Shown: piece by piece, positions 27,427 to 36,611 of the stretch
Position numbering within the stretch: the stretch's first letter is position 1
Layout: each line of letters starts with the position of its first letter
Assembly: GCA_902494195.1 (NCBI GenBank)
Contig: CABUSH010000007.1
Location: forward strand, 1 to 64,000
DNA: 64,000 nt
Reading direction: 5' to 3'
From: an uncultured Collinsella sp.
GTDB taxonomy: Bacteria > Actinomycetota > Coriobacteriia > Coriobacteriales > Coriobacteriaceae
Made by a program: the position numbers and the translations under genes
Notes under the pieces: generated by a model
What the model was told of the DNA's origin: nothing
Seen by the model: only the letters and a program-made list of their open reading frames with translations
Database searches by the model: none

Positions 27427-27903
27427 ATGGCCCTTCTAGAGTTGCAAAGGACAATATCCCCAGTGGATTACGATGACGTCGCTCGAAAACTGATTGTGTA
27501 CTCACGTTCCCTTGCCAAGGGATCCTTGAGTGCTGCCGGCGGCGCCAGTGTGGGCGAGGCACCGGTTTTACAGTATCTATCGGGTATTGACGGTGATGTC
27601 ATTCCCTCCGAGATTGCCAAGAAGCTGAAATTCTCCCGTGCGCGCATGTCGCATATCTTGGATTCACTCGAGAGTAAGGGTTACGTTCAGCGCAGGACTG
27701 ATCCAAACGATCGTCGGCGTGTGCTGGTGAGCATTACCGAGGAAGGCCGTGATTTCGCGGCGAAAAAAAATGCCGAGAGTGTGGCATCGCTCTCGAAACA
27801 ACTCTCAGCGCTCGGCGAGCACGATGCCCAGGAGCTCGTGCGCATCCTGAATAAAGCTTACAGCCTTACCTATGATGCCGACGACTACCTGGACAATCTA
27901 TAA
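27427..27903 (+). CDS. MarR-family transcriptional regulator
   Basis: This 158-residue protein has a winged helix-turn-helix: 'GDVIPSEIAKKLKFSRARMS' then 'HILDSLESKGYVQRR' and the wing 'TDPNDRRRVLVSITEEGRDF' (about residues 55-115). Flanking helices form the dimer interface, as in MarR. MarR proteins respond to small ligands or redox signals and usually control neighbouring genes. The next gene, 515 bases on, is the large GH31 glycosidase. No good ribosome binding site precedes the ATG, so the start may be weak or leaderless. Confidence 0.88.
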   Translation: MALLELQRTISPVDYDDVARKLIVYSRSLAKGSLSAAGGASVGEAPVLQYLSGIDGDVIPSEIAKKLKFSRARMSHILDSLESKGYVQRRTDPNDRRRVLVSITEEGRDFAAKKNAESVASLSKQLSALGEHDAQELVRILNKAYSLTYDADDYLDNL

Positions 27904-28417
27904 GGATAAAGACAGACATTTAGGTGCATCTTGAAATGCACCCGGGACAGTTGTGCCCATCAGCCACCGTCAACATTTCATTCCAAACCAAATCAGCCAA
28001 CGTACGTCATGGCAATCCCCGGTAGGTTGCAGGATGGCGGCTGAGCCTTTCCCTCGGGAAACTTCGCGAAGCCCAGTTCCCGAGGGAAAGGTATGGTCTG
28101 TGTAATACCAGACAAACAGTACATTTTTGCTAGATTGGTATTTGACTGAAGAACCAATTGGTATGGCTTATTAAGCCCACCTTGCCGTTGACGCTTATTT
28201 TGCTGCCGCTGGGAGAATTCCGAACTTGGGTGCGCAAGTGCTCCCATATGTTGATATGACCTAGTAGGTGGCTATCTGGTTACTACCAGTTGGCCCCTTG
28301 GTAACGGGTGGCCCCCATTGTGCGGAATGTACCGAACATCTCCGTTTGATACGTTTTCCCATGCTGCCGGGGGGGGGCGTCCTCGGCACCTCAGCATGTC
28401 GGAAGAAAGGAGACCAG
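27904..28417. other. Long leader/intergenic region before GH31 gene
   Basis: No gene is evident. It holds a hairpin GGTGCAT/ATGCACC (27923-27942) just after marR, the covarying hairpin at 28046-28091, two direct copies of ATTGGTAT (28134-28141 and 28157-28164, 23 bp apart) that might be an operator, and a run of nine G at 28369-28377. The G run is about 40 bases before the GH31 start codon, in a frame open into the gene. Confidence 0.5.
28046..28091. repeat. Covarying hairpin, copy 2 (inverted)
   Basis: CCTTTCCCTCGGGAA pairs with TTCCCGAGGGAAAGG around a loop with CTTCGCGAAGCCC. Relative to 22804-22847 it is inverted and carries paired base changes that keep the stem. The two copies bracket the gntR-PTS-marR block. 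Confidence 0.8.
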
Positions 28418-31400
28418 ATGCGCAGGAATTCCATTTTTACGAAACGGTGGGTGAAGGGAAGCGCGGTCCTCGTTGCCACTGCAGCGACGCTCGTGTTTGC
28501 CAATCCCCAGCAGGCGATTGCCACGCCACTCAAGGGCGTCGACTCGGCGACCGTGTCCCAGTCTGCCTCGAATGTCGTCGACATCGATTTCGCTGACGGC
28601 ATCAAGGGCCGTATTACGTTCCTCGAGGACGGTATTTTCCGTTATAACGTCGACCCCAAGGGTGAGTTTTCCGAGTACGCCACGCCGCGTAGTAAGTCCC
28701 ACACGGCTAAGATCCAGGCTCAGCCCGATACCTCGGACACCTACAGCAAGCCGAGTGCGACGGTTGCCGACAAGGGCGACACTATCGAGATCACCGGCGG
28801 AAAGGCGACCGTGATCCTGGACAAGGCGACTGGCAAGATGAGTATCAAGTCAGGCGACCGTGTCGTGGTTTCCGAGTCCGCGTCCCTCGACCTTGATAAG
28901 AAGGGTACCGTCCAGACGCTCGCCAAGGAGAAGTCCGAGAACTTCTTTGGCGGCGGCACCCAGAACGGACGCTTCCTGCACACCAACCAGACCATCGCCA
29001 TCTCCAACACGAACAACTGGACCGATGGCGGCGTTGCCTCGCCCAACCCGTTTTATTGGACGAGTGACGGCTACGGCGTACTCCGAAACACGTTTGCAGA
29101 GGGTTCCTACGACTTCGGTTCCACGGACTCATCGACGGTCACGACTTTGCACAGCGAGAATGAGTTTGATGCCTACTACTTCGTGGCGACCAACGAGGGC
29201 GCTTCGAACGTGGCAACCGAGATGCTGCAGGACTACTACAAGGTGACCGGTAACCCGGTACTGCTGCCCGAGTACGGGTTCTACCTTGGTCATCTTAATG
29301 CCTATAACCGTGATGGCTGGTCAACGACCTCGGGTCAAAAGAAGTGGGAGACCAAGGGCAGCAAGTCCTCGAGCGAGAAGGGCGACGTTAAGTACGAGTC
29401 TGGCATGTCGACGGGCTACAAGCTCGACGGCACACTTGCGGCCGAGACGCTCAACGGTGAGGGCCCTACGGTTGATACCGAGAACATGAAAGCGACCGAT
29501 TTCGACCGCCAGTTCTCTGCTCGTCAGGTTATCGATGACTACGAGGACAACGACATGCCGCTCGGCTGGTTCCTGCCGAACGACGGTTACGGCGCCGGCT
29601 ATGGCCAGAACGGTTACTACAAGACCGGCGGCGTCAACTCCGACGGAGCGAGCTCGGCCGACCGTCTTAACGCTGTGCGTGCCAATGTCGACAACCTTAA
29701 GAAGTTCACCGAGTATGCCAACTCCAAGGGTGTGAGCACGGGCTTGTGGACCCAGTCCAACCTTGAGCCCGACAGCAACCCTGAGACCCCGTGGCATCTG
29801 CTTCGCGACTTCGACGCCGAGGTCAAGACGGGAGGCATCACTACCCTTAAGACCGACGTTGCCTGGGTTGGATCTGGCTACTCCTTTGGTCTTAATGGCA
29901 TCAAGACAGCTTATGACACGGTGACGACCGGCGCTAACAAGCGCCCCAACATCATCACGCTCGATGGTTGGGCCGGCACGCAGCGCTTTGGTGGCATTTG
30001 GACCGGCGACCAGTATGGCGGTAACTGGGAGTACATTCGCTTCCATATCCCCACGTATATCGGTCAGAGTCTTTCGGGCAACCCCAACATCGGCTCCGAC
30101 ATGGATGGCATCTTTGGCGGCGACCCCATCATCTCTGCGCGTGACTACCAGTGGAAGACGTTCACGCCCTCTATGCTTGACATGGACGGTTGGGGCACCT
30201 ACCGTAAATCGCCCATGACGCACGGCGATCCCTACACAGGCATCTCGCGCTTCTACCTCAAGCTCAAGGCGCAGCTCATGCCCTATATCTACACGAGCGC
30301 GGCCTCGGCGGCCAACATCGACACGGGTAACGGCGATGCCGGCCTGCCCATGATCCGCGCCATGCTGCTTTCCGACAACTCCGAGTACGCCGCAAGCACT
30401 TCGACGCAGTACCAGTATATGTTCGGTGAGAACTTCCTAGTGGCACCGGTGTATCAGGATACCCAGGCAGACGAGAACGGCAACGACATTCGCAATGGGA
30501 TTTACCTCCCCAACTACGGCACCGACGAGAATCCCACCATCTGGATCGATTACTTCTCGGGTAAGCAGTATCGCGGCGGCCAGGTTCTCAACAACTACGA
30601 GGCTCCGCTTTGGAAGCTGCCGCTGTTTGTGAAGGCCAACGCTATCGTGCCGATGTACGCCGAGAACAACAACCCCGAGGCCGTGAGCGACACCAACACC
30701 AAGGGTACCGACCGCAGCCAGCGTATCGTCGAGTTCTTCGCCACCGAGGGCGACGGCACCTTTACGCAGTACGAGGACGACGGCTCCTCCATCGAGAACA
30801 ACACGACTGAGGACGATTCCTACGGCACGATCGACAATATCTCCTACGGTGAGCATGTGAGCACCGTCTACAGCTCCAAGGCCGCAGGCGGCACCGCGAC
30901 CTTTACCGCCGAGGCCTCGCAGGGCGGCTACAACGGCTACGACTCCAACCGCACCACGACCTTCGTGGCCAATGTGTCCGCCAAGCCCACGAGCGTTGTC
31001 GCCAAGAACGGCGGATCCGCACTCAACGTGGTTGAGGTCGACTCGCAGGAGACCTTTGACGCCGCGACCCCCGAGGCCGGCCAGGCGGTCTACTTCTACA
31101 GCGAGACCCCCAACCTCAACCACTACGGCAGCGATGCGGACGGCACCGAGGCCGAGCAGGGCGAGAGCTTCAACAACACCAAGATCACCACGAACCCCAA
31201 GGTCTACGTCAAGTTCGCGAAGACCGATGTTGCTGCAGCGGCGCAGACGCTTGAGCTGGGCGGTTTCGTGAACGCCGACGCCACGCTCACAGCCGATCGC
31301 CTCAACGAGAACCTCTCCGCACCCACGAACCTTGCTGCCCCCGAGGACGCCACGACCCCAACGAGCATCAAGCTCACCTGGGGAAAGGTCGATGGTGCTA

Positions 31401-34400
31401 CCTCCTACGACCTTAAGGTCGACGGCACTGTGTTTGCCGTGGGTGATGCGGCCGAGTTCACGCACACCGACCTCGCCTACAATAGCAAGCACACCTACCA
31501 GATTCGTTCGCGCAACGCCGAAGGTTACTCCGCCTGGAGCGATGTGCTCGAGGCGAACTCCGCACTCGATCCGTGGCGGAACGTCCCCGACGCCGAGGAA
31601 ATCACCTGGGAGGGCTCACTTTACGGCAGCCATAAGGCCGAGCTCGCCTTCGACCATGAGTTCCAGTCGGGCGACGGCGGTTTCCACTCCGGTGGCAACG
31701 ATCTGGGCAAGGCGCTTACCGTTGACTATGGACGCGCTTACAAGCTCGATAAGCTCGAGTACTATCCGCGCGATGACGCCGGCAACGGCACCGTGACCAA
31801 GATGCGTGTTGAGACGAGTCTCGATGGCGTCCACTGGACGAGCCAGGAGGTCGATTGGGCACGTTCCGCTGATTGTAAGACGGTAGCGTTTGACGGCACC
31901 GTGGCCGCCCGTTACGTGCGCATGACACCGCTCGCCTCGGTCGGCAATTTCTTCTCCGCGTCCGAGATTGCCATCTACAAGACCGACGGCACGGATGGCT
32001 TCGCCGTGGGCTCCAACCTCAACAAGGCCACGATCTCCGACGGAGACTACTCCAACATGAAGAACTATCTGGGCCTCGAGAATCGCGAGCCCGATACCCC
32101 GACGTTCGGTTCGCAGATCCGCGACCACTTCGCCGACCTCAACGATAACGGCGTTTACGACGTCTACGATTACTCGTTCACCATGGCGGGTCTTGACGGC
32201 GGCACTAAACAAAAGGGCAAGGTCGCAGGTTCGCTCGCGGTGATTCCGAGCAAGACCGAGGTCGAGGCCGGTGATGAGATCACCGTTGATGTCTATGCGG
32301 CCGACGCCAAGAACGTCAACGCCCTGGGCGCCCTCGTCAACTTCAAGAGCGACCAGTTCGAGTTTGTGTCCGAGAGCATCGCGCAGGACGGCTCGACTGC
32401 CGGCATGGAGAACCTGTCTCGCGAGAAGGTCCAGTTCGTGGACGGAACGCAGACTATCAATCTCGCCTTTGCCAACCGCGGCGATGGCAAGCTCTACAAC
32501 GGTACTGGCGCGGTGGCGAGTTTCAAGCTCAAGGCCAAGACCGCCGGAAAGGTCGAACTGCCCTCGACATCTTGGCTTATCGGCCCGGCATGCGACGCAC
32601 TTGAGTTTGCGAGCGACGGCACGGTGACGATGCCGGACGTTCCTCAGCCAACGGTCGCCGAGTACGCCCAGGATGCCTTCAACATCACGATGACCAACGA
32701 TGAGCTCACGACCGACGACGGGACCAACGTCGAGAAACTTATCCAGCAGAAGAGCTATAACGCGCTGTTCGATAATAACGAGGGCGACAACGGCTTTGAG
32801 TTCCTGTGGAACTGGAGTGGCAACTGGGACAGCGAGGGTAAGCTACCGAGTTACGTGAAGCTTCCCACCACGATGACATTCGCATTTAAGACGCCGTCGA
32901 AACTCGATAGCGTCGAGGTCGTTAACCGCAACGGCGGCAACGGAACCGTACAGAAGATCAAGGCCGTCGTGACGTTCGAGGATGGCTCGATCCAAGAGTT
33001 CGCGGGCGGGGAGTACGATTCCTTCCTGGCTCGCTACGCCTTTGACCTCTCTGCCGAGAACAAGGGCAAGAAGGCGACCAAGGTCGAGGTCACGCCGCTT
33101 GAGGCATCGGGTGACCAGATGCTCACACTGCGTGAGGTCAACTTCAACTACACGCAGGGTGTCGAGGCCATCGAGGGTGTCGAGCTAGGCAAGAACCAGA
33201 CCGAGTTCTTTGAAGGCGACATTACGCCCGTCGACGCCAAGGCTACGCCTGAGAGCGCTGGCTACCCCTATGTGACGGTCGAGAGCTCCGACCCCTCTGT
33301 GGTAAGCGTCTCCGCTGTTCAGGCTGGCGATAGCGTGAGCTACTACCTGCGTGCCAACAAGGTCGGCAAGGCAAAGATCACGGTGGCGTCGGTACTCGAC
33401 CCCTCCAAGACCGCATCCTATGAGGTCGAGGTCAAGGCTGGTGTCGATACCTCTGCGCTCGTGGCAGCGCTTTCCAAGGCCGCGGGCTACAGCGAGTCCG
33501 TCTACACCAAGGATTCCTATGCAGCTCTCACCACTGCGGTCGAGGCGGCTCGGAAGCTCCTCGACAGCGGCCAGGGCAGCTATAGCAAGAAGGATGTCGC
33601 AGACGCCACTGCCAAGATCGAGAAGGCAATCGACGGCCTCAAGATGCGCCCTGTCGATGAGAAGATCCTCATCAACACGCCCGAGAACCGCAAGAACGTC
33701 AAGGTGGCCGACTTCTCGAGTGAGGCCGACTACGAGGGCAGCAACGCCGTCAACGCTCTCGACGGCGACGAGCGGACGCTTTGGCACAGCGACTGGGCCC
33801 ATGGGACCGGTATGCCCCAGTATCTGAGTGTCGACCTGGGCCGCGACTACGATCTCACCGACGTTACATTCCTGCCGCGCCAGGACGGCGGCACTAACGG
33901 CGATATCTTCGAGGCCGAGATACTGGTCTCCGACACTGCCGACGGTTATGAGATGGGCACCGCCGCGTCGATGGGTACGTTCGCCTTCGACAACGACGGC
34001 CGCGTGCTCACCGACCGTGGCGACTGGAAGCAGATGAGCTTTGGCGCCGCGCGCGGTCGCTACGTGACCGTCAAGGTGATTCACGCCGGCGGTGGCGACG
34101 TTGATGCCTACTGCAGCATGGCGGAGCTCAAGTTCTACGGTACGGCCGTCCCCGATCCGGTGGCGAAGGATGATCTCGCTACCGCGATCGAAAAGGTTGA
34201 TGCCGAGGTTGCTGCCGGCGACCTCAAGGCCGGTGACTACACCGAGGCCTCCTGGACGGCGCTCGAGAACGCCCTGGCGAGCGCCCGCGCCATCTTGAGC
34301 GATGAGGACGCCACGCAGGACGAGGTCGACCAGGCGCTCAGGGCGCTCGAGAGCGCCCGCGGCGCGCTCGAGAAGACCCCGGTGGTCCCGGTCGAGAATC

Positions 34401-34831
34401 CGACTAAGAAGCAGCTCAAGGCCCTGGTCAAGCAGGCGAAGGAGACTGACACCAGGGGCAAGACGGACGAGTCTGTCAAGGCCCTGACGGATGCCATTAC
34501 CTACGCCGAGGACGTCTTGGGTGATGAGAATGCTTCCGACACCCAGCTCCAGGCGGCCTATGACCAGCTCAAGCTGGCCATTGAGAGCCTCAGGGATGCC
34601 GACTCCGGCAACCAGGGCGGCTCGGGCAACCAGGGTTCCGGCAATGGCTCGAACGGCGGCAACCAGGCGGGCAAGCCCGCAGGCGACAAGGCCCAGGGCA
34701 GCAAGAAGAACGGTTCGGCGATCCCCAATACCGGCGACCAGACGGCGGCGACCGTCGTGACCGTCGGTGGTCTCGGCGCCATCATCGCCGCGATCGGCGC
34801 TTTCTTCCATCGTCGCAGCAAGGCCAAGTAG
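28418..34831 (+). CDS. Cell-wall-anchored multidomain GH31 glycoside hydrolase
   Basis: 2137 residues from MRRNSIFTKRW, after GAAAGGAG. Order: signal peptide (about 1-36, ending QQAIA); GH31 N-domain; GH31 barrel with nucleophile candidate Asp480 in KTDVAWVG and acid/base candidate Asp531 in WTGDQYGG; beta domains (to about 950); Fn3 (965-1050); F5/8 C-like CBM (1065-1190); dockerin-like EF loop 'DLNDNGVYDVYDYSF' (about 1238); cohesin-like module (1260-1410); a second CBM-like module (1415-1585); Ig-like; FIVAR-like helices; F5/8 C (1757-1910); two FIVAR; sorting signal IPNTG (2102-2106), membrane helix, basic tail. The sequence around 'FHIPTYIG' and 'SDMDGIFGG' recalls GH31 alpha-N-acetylgalactosaminidases of gut bacteria (recollection, unverified). 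It likely releases sugars from host or dietary glycans at the cell surface. Confidence 0.9.
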   Translation: MRRNSIFTKRWVKGSAVLVATAATLVFANPQQAIATPLKGVDSATVSQSASNVVDIDFADGIKGRITFLEDGIFRYNVDPKGEFSEYATPRSKSHTAKIQAQPDTSDTYSKPSATVADKGDTIEITGGKATVILDKATGKMSIKSGDRVVVSESASLDLDKKGTVQTLAKEKSENFFGGGTQNGRFLHTNQTIAISNTNNWTDGGVASPNPFYWTSDGYGVLRNTFAEGSYDFGSTDSSTVTTLHSENEFDAYYFVATNEGASNVATEMLQDYYKVTGNPVLLPEYGFYLGHLNAYNRDGWSTTSGQKKWETKGSKSSSEKGDVKYESGMSTGYKLDGTLAAETLNGEGPTVDTENMKATDFDRQFSARQVIDDYEDNDMPLGWFLPNDGYGAGYGQNGYYKTGGVNSDGASSADRLNAVRANVDNLKKFTEYANSKGVSTGLWTQSNLEPDSNPETPWHLLRDFDAEVKTGGITTLKTDVAWVGSGYSFGLNGIKTAYDTVTTGANKRPNIITLDGWAGTQRFGGIWTGDQYGGNWEYIRFHIPTYIGQSLSGNPNIGSDMDGIFGGDPIISARDYQWKTFTPSMLDMDGWGTYRKSPMTHGDPYTGISRFYLKLKAQLMPYIYTSAASAANIDTGNGDAGLPMIRAMLLSDNSEYAASTSTQYQYMFGENFLVAPVYQDTQADENGNDIRNGIYLPNYGTDENPTIWIDYFSGKQYRGGQVLNNYEAPLWKLPLFVKANAIVPMYAENNNPEAVSDTNTKGTDRSQRIVEFFATEGDGTFTQYEDDGSSIENNTTEDDSYGTIDNISYGEHVSTVYSSKAAGGTATFTAEASQGGYNGYDSNRTTTFVANVSAKPTSVVAKNGGSALNVVEVDSQETFDAATPEAGQAVYFYSETPNLNHYGSDADGTEAEQGESFNNTKITTNPKVYVKFAKTDVAAAAQTLELGGFVNADATLTADRLNENLSAPTNLAAPEDATTPTSIKLTWGKVDGATSYDLKVDGTVFAVGDAAEFTHTDLAYNSKHTYQIRSRNAEGYSAWSDVLEANSALDPWRNVPDAEEITWEGSLYGSHKAELAFDHEFQSGDGGFHSGGNDLGKALTVDYGRAYKLDKLEYYPRDDAGNGTVTKMRVETSLDGVHWTSQEVDWARSADCKTVAFDGTVAARYVRMTPLASVGNFFSASEIAIYKTDGTDGFAVGSNLNKATISDGDYSNMKNYLGLENREPDTPTFGSQIRDHFADLNDNGVYDVYDYSFTMAGLDGGTKQKGKVAGSLAVIPSKTEVEAGDEITVDVYAADAKNVNALGALVNFKSDQFEFVSESIAQDGSTAGMENLSREKVQFVDGTQTINLAFANRGDGKLYNGTGAVASFKLKAKTAGKVELPSTSWLIGPACDALEFASDGTVTMPDVPQPTVAEYAQDAFNITMTNDELTTDDGTNVEKLIQQKSYNALFDNNEGDNGFEFLWNWSGNWDSEGKLPSYVKLPTTMTFAFKTPSKLDSVEVVNRNGGNGTVQKIKAVVTFEDGSIQEFAGGEYDSFLARYAFDLSAENKGKKATKVEVTPLEASGDQMLTLREVNFNYTQGVEAIEGVELGKNQTEFFEGDITPVDAKATPESAGYPYVTVESSDPSVVSVSAVQAGDSVSYYLRANKVGKAKITVASVLDPSKTASYEVEVKAGVDTSALVAALSKAAGYSESVYTKDSYAALTTAVEAARKLLDSGQGSYSKKDVADATAKIEKAIDGLKMRPVDEKILINTPENRKNVKVADFSSEADYEGSNAVNALDGDERTLWHSDWAHGTGMPQYLSVDLGRDYDLTDVTFLPRQDGGTNGDIFEAEILVSDTADGYEMGTAASMGTFAFDNDGRVLTDRGDWKQMSFGAARGRYVTVKVIHAGGGDVDAYCSMAELKFYGTAVPDPVAKDDLATAIEKVDAEVAAGDLKAGDYTEASWTALENALASARAILSDEDATQDEVDQALRALESARGALEKTPVVPVENPTKKQLKALVKQAKETDTRGKTDESVKALTDAITYAEDVLGDENASDTQLQAAYDQLKLAIESLRDADSGNQGGSGNQGSGNGSNGGNQAGKPAGDKAQGSKKNGSAIPNTGDQTAATVVTVGGLGAIIAAIGAFFHRRSKAK

Positions 34832-34850
34832 CCCCAGCAACAGCTAAGCA

Positions 34851-34893
34851 AGCGTGCCCGCCGTCCCACCCAAGGACGGTGGGCATGCTTTTT
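34851..34893 (+). terminator. Terminator after GH31 gene
   Basis: TGCCCGCCGTCC pairs with GGACGGTGGGCA (one mismatch) around CACCCAA, followed by TGCTTTTTG. Confidence 0.85.
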
Positions 34894-35048
34894 GAATGTA
34901 GGCGGAAAGCTCCGACCCTTCGGCCTTAATCTCGCAAAGCATTCCGTCTCTCACCGAACACATCGGCATCGGTGGCTATACTTGAATTATTTGCAGTTAA
35001 GGGTCGCGGATTCGCTGCGTCACCGCTCTCAACAGGAGGTCTATGTTT

Positions 35049-35513
35049 ATGGCAGATCAGAAGCCGGTTGTCGGGATCATCATGGGTTCCAAGTCCGATC
35101 TGGGCGTTATGGAAGGCTGCACCGCCGAGCTCGAGGCACTGGGTGTGCCCTATGAGCTCGTCATTGCGAGCGCGCACCGCACGCCGGCGAAGGTCCACGA
35201 GTGGGCTTCGACTGCCGCCGATCGCGGTATCAAAGTGATTATCGCCGCCGCCGGCAAGGCCGCTCACTTGGGTGGTGTCGTGGCTGCCTTTACGCCGCTG
35301 CCGGTTATCGGCGTGCCTATGAAGACGAGTGACCTGGGCGGTATGGATTCGCTGCTGTCGATGGTGCAGATGCCTTCGGGCGTGCCCGTGGCCTGCGTTG
35401 CCATCAACGGTGCCAAGAACGCCGCCATCTATGCCACACAGATTCTGGGTGCTTGCGACCCCGAGTACCGCAAGGTTATCGAGAAGATGAAGCAGGAGAT
35501 GGCTGACGCCTAA
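35049..35513 (+). CDS. purE: N5-carboxyaminoimidazole ribonucleotide mutase
   Basis: The 154-residue protein is class I PurE: 'VGIIMGSKSDLGVMEG', 'ASAHRTPAKVHEW', 'IAAAGKAAHLGGVVAA', 'VPMKTSDLGGMDSLLSMVQM'. It moves the carboxyl group of N5-CAIR to make CAIR in purine synthesis. AGGAGGT (35034-35040) is 8 bases before ATG 35049 but only 2 before ATG 35043, so 35049 is preferred. A TATACT -10-like box lies at 34977-34982. purK is not in the window. Confidence 0.96.
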   Translation: MADQKPVVGIIMGSKSDLGVMEGCTAELEALGVPYELVIASAHRTPAKVHEWASTAADRGIKVIIAAAGKAAHLGGVVAAFTPLPVIGVPMKTSDLGGMDSLLSMVQMPSGVPVACVAINGAKNAAIYATQILGACDPEYRKVIEKMKQEMADA

Positions 35514-35548
35514 GCGTTCCGCCGTTTCACCGCAGTATAAGGAGAGCC

Positions 35549-36547
35549 ATGTCCGATTATCAGGGAAAACGATTCAAGGCTTCTCAGATTCCCGATCCGT
35601 CGAAGCCGGGTGCTGCCCGTGCGGCACAGCAGGGTCGGACATCCTCTCCTCAGCAGCCGCGCGCGCCGCGCCCCGTGACACCGGCGACGCATCGTCGACA
35701 GGACGCGCCGGCCGCATATCGTCCTTCGTCTTATAGCTCCGCTAAGAAGCCGCCCCGGTCTTCATCGCATGCCGCGCCGTCGGATCGCACCGAGCCGCCG
35801 CGCAAAAAGCGCCACTCCATTATTCCCATTCTGCTCATCATCATCGGTATCGGTCTGATTGTCGCCGCCGCCGCTATTTTTATTAATGCCCAGATTGGCT
35901 ATAAGCAGGCGAGCGATTCGTATCAGAAAATCGAGAAGCAATATGTAAGCGATAAGGACGCCAGCGGCGTGCCGATTATCGACTTTGATGCGCTTGCTCA
36001 GACGAACCCCGAGATTGTGGGTTGGATTTACGTGCCGGGAACCAACATCAACTATCCCGTGGTGCAGACCAACAACAACTCCAAATACCTCAACACGCTG
36101 TTCGATGGCACGTCTAACGCCTCGGGTGCCATCTTCTTGGATAGCGATGACACCGCGCCGGGAATGGTCGACCAGCAGACCACGATCTACGGCCACCATA
36201 TGAACGATGGGTCGATGTTCAACGTGATTTCGGATACGACTGACCAGGCAACGTTCGATAGCATTGAATATGTGTACTACATCACGCGCGATGCGACGTA
36301 TAAGTTGCGTCCGCTGGCGACCAAGGTGGTCGAGGACACGTATGCCAAGGCGCGCACGACCAATTTTGAGGGCGACGACGGACTCAAGAACTACCTGTCC
36401 GAGATGCTCGACGGCGCTTCTGCCGTGGCGAGTGATGCCACCGATCGTGCCGCTTCGGCAACTAAGGTTGTAACGCTTGTGACCTGTCGTTCGCTGTCGC
36501 TGAGCAACACACGCGCCGTCATGGTGCTCACGCCGGTCGAGGAATAA
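35549..36547 (+). CDS. srtB: Class B sortase
   Basis: This 332-residue protein has a long basic, proline/serine-rich cytoplasmic N-terminus (1-92) and one membrane segment (about 93-115, 'IIPILLIIIGIGLIVAAAAI'). The extracellular sortase domain carries the catalytic His in YGHHM (residues 216-217), Cys313 in TLVTCRS and Arg322. The 'IVGWIYVPGTNINYPVVQ' block is typical of SrtB. It attaches proteins with sorting signals to the wall or builds pili; the IPNTG protein encoded just upstream is a possible substrate. It follows purE by 35 bases and may share its transcript. The long basic N-terminus is unusual. Confidence 0.92.
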   Translation: MSDYQGKRFKASQIPDPSKPGAARAAQQGRTSSPQQPRAPRPVTPATHRRQDAPAAYRPSSYSSAKKPPRSSSHAAPSDRTEPPRKKRHSIIPILLIIIGIGLIVAAAAIFINAQIGYKQASDSYQKIEKQYVSDKDASGVPIIDFDALAQTNPEIVGWIYVPGTNINYPVVQTNNNSKYLNTLFDGTSNASGAIFLDSDDTAPGMVDQQTTIYGHHMNDGSMFNVISDTTDQATFDSIEYVYYITRDATYKLRPLATKVVEDTYAKARTTNFEGDDGLKNYLSEMLDGASAVASDATDRAASATKVVTLVTCRSLSLSNTRAVMVLTPVEE

Positions 36548-36560
36548 GTTGTTCGAGAGT

Positions 36561-36592
36561 AGCTAAAAAGGCCCCGTCCCAAATTGGCTACT
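36561..36592 (+). repeat. 32-bp CCCCGTCCC element, copy 2
   Basis: It matches 152-183 in AGCTAAAA, CCCCGTCCCAAA and CTAC. GAGTAGC (36557-36563) pairs with GCTACTC (36587-36593), so the shared part again sits in a loop. It lies between srtB and the MoaE-like gene. Confidence 0.45.
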
Positions 36593-36611
36593 CGACGACG
36601 GTAAGGGAGAA

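Noticed and set aside
33185..34840. Long minus-strand open frame opposite the 3' half of the GH31 gene
   Set aside because: Antisense of well-defined CBM/FIVAR/sorting-signal coding sequence; low-complexity translation.
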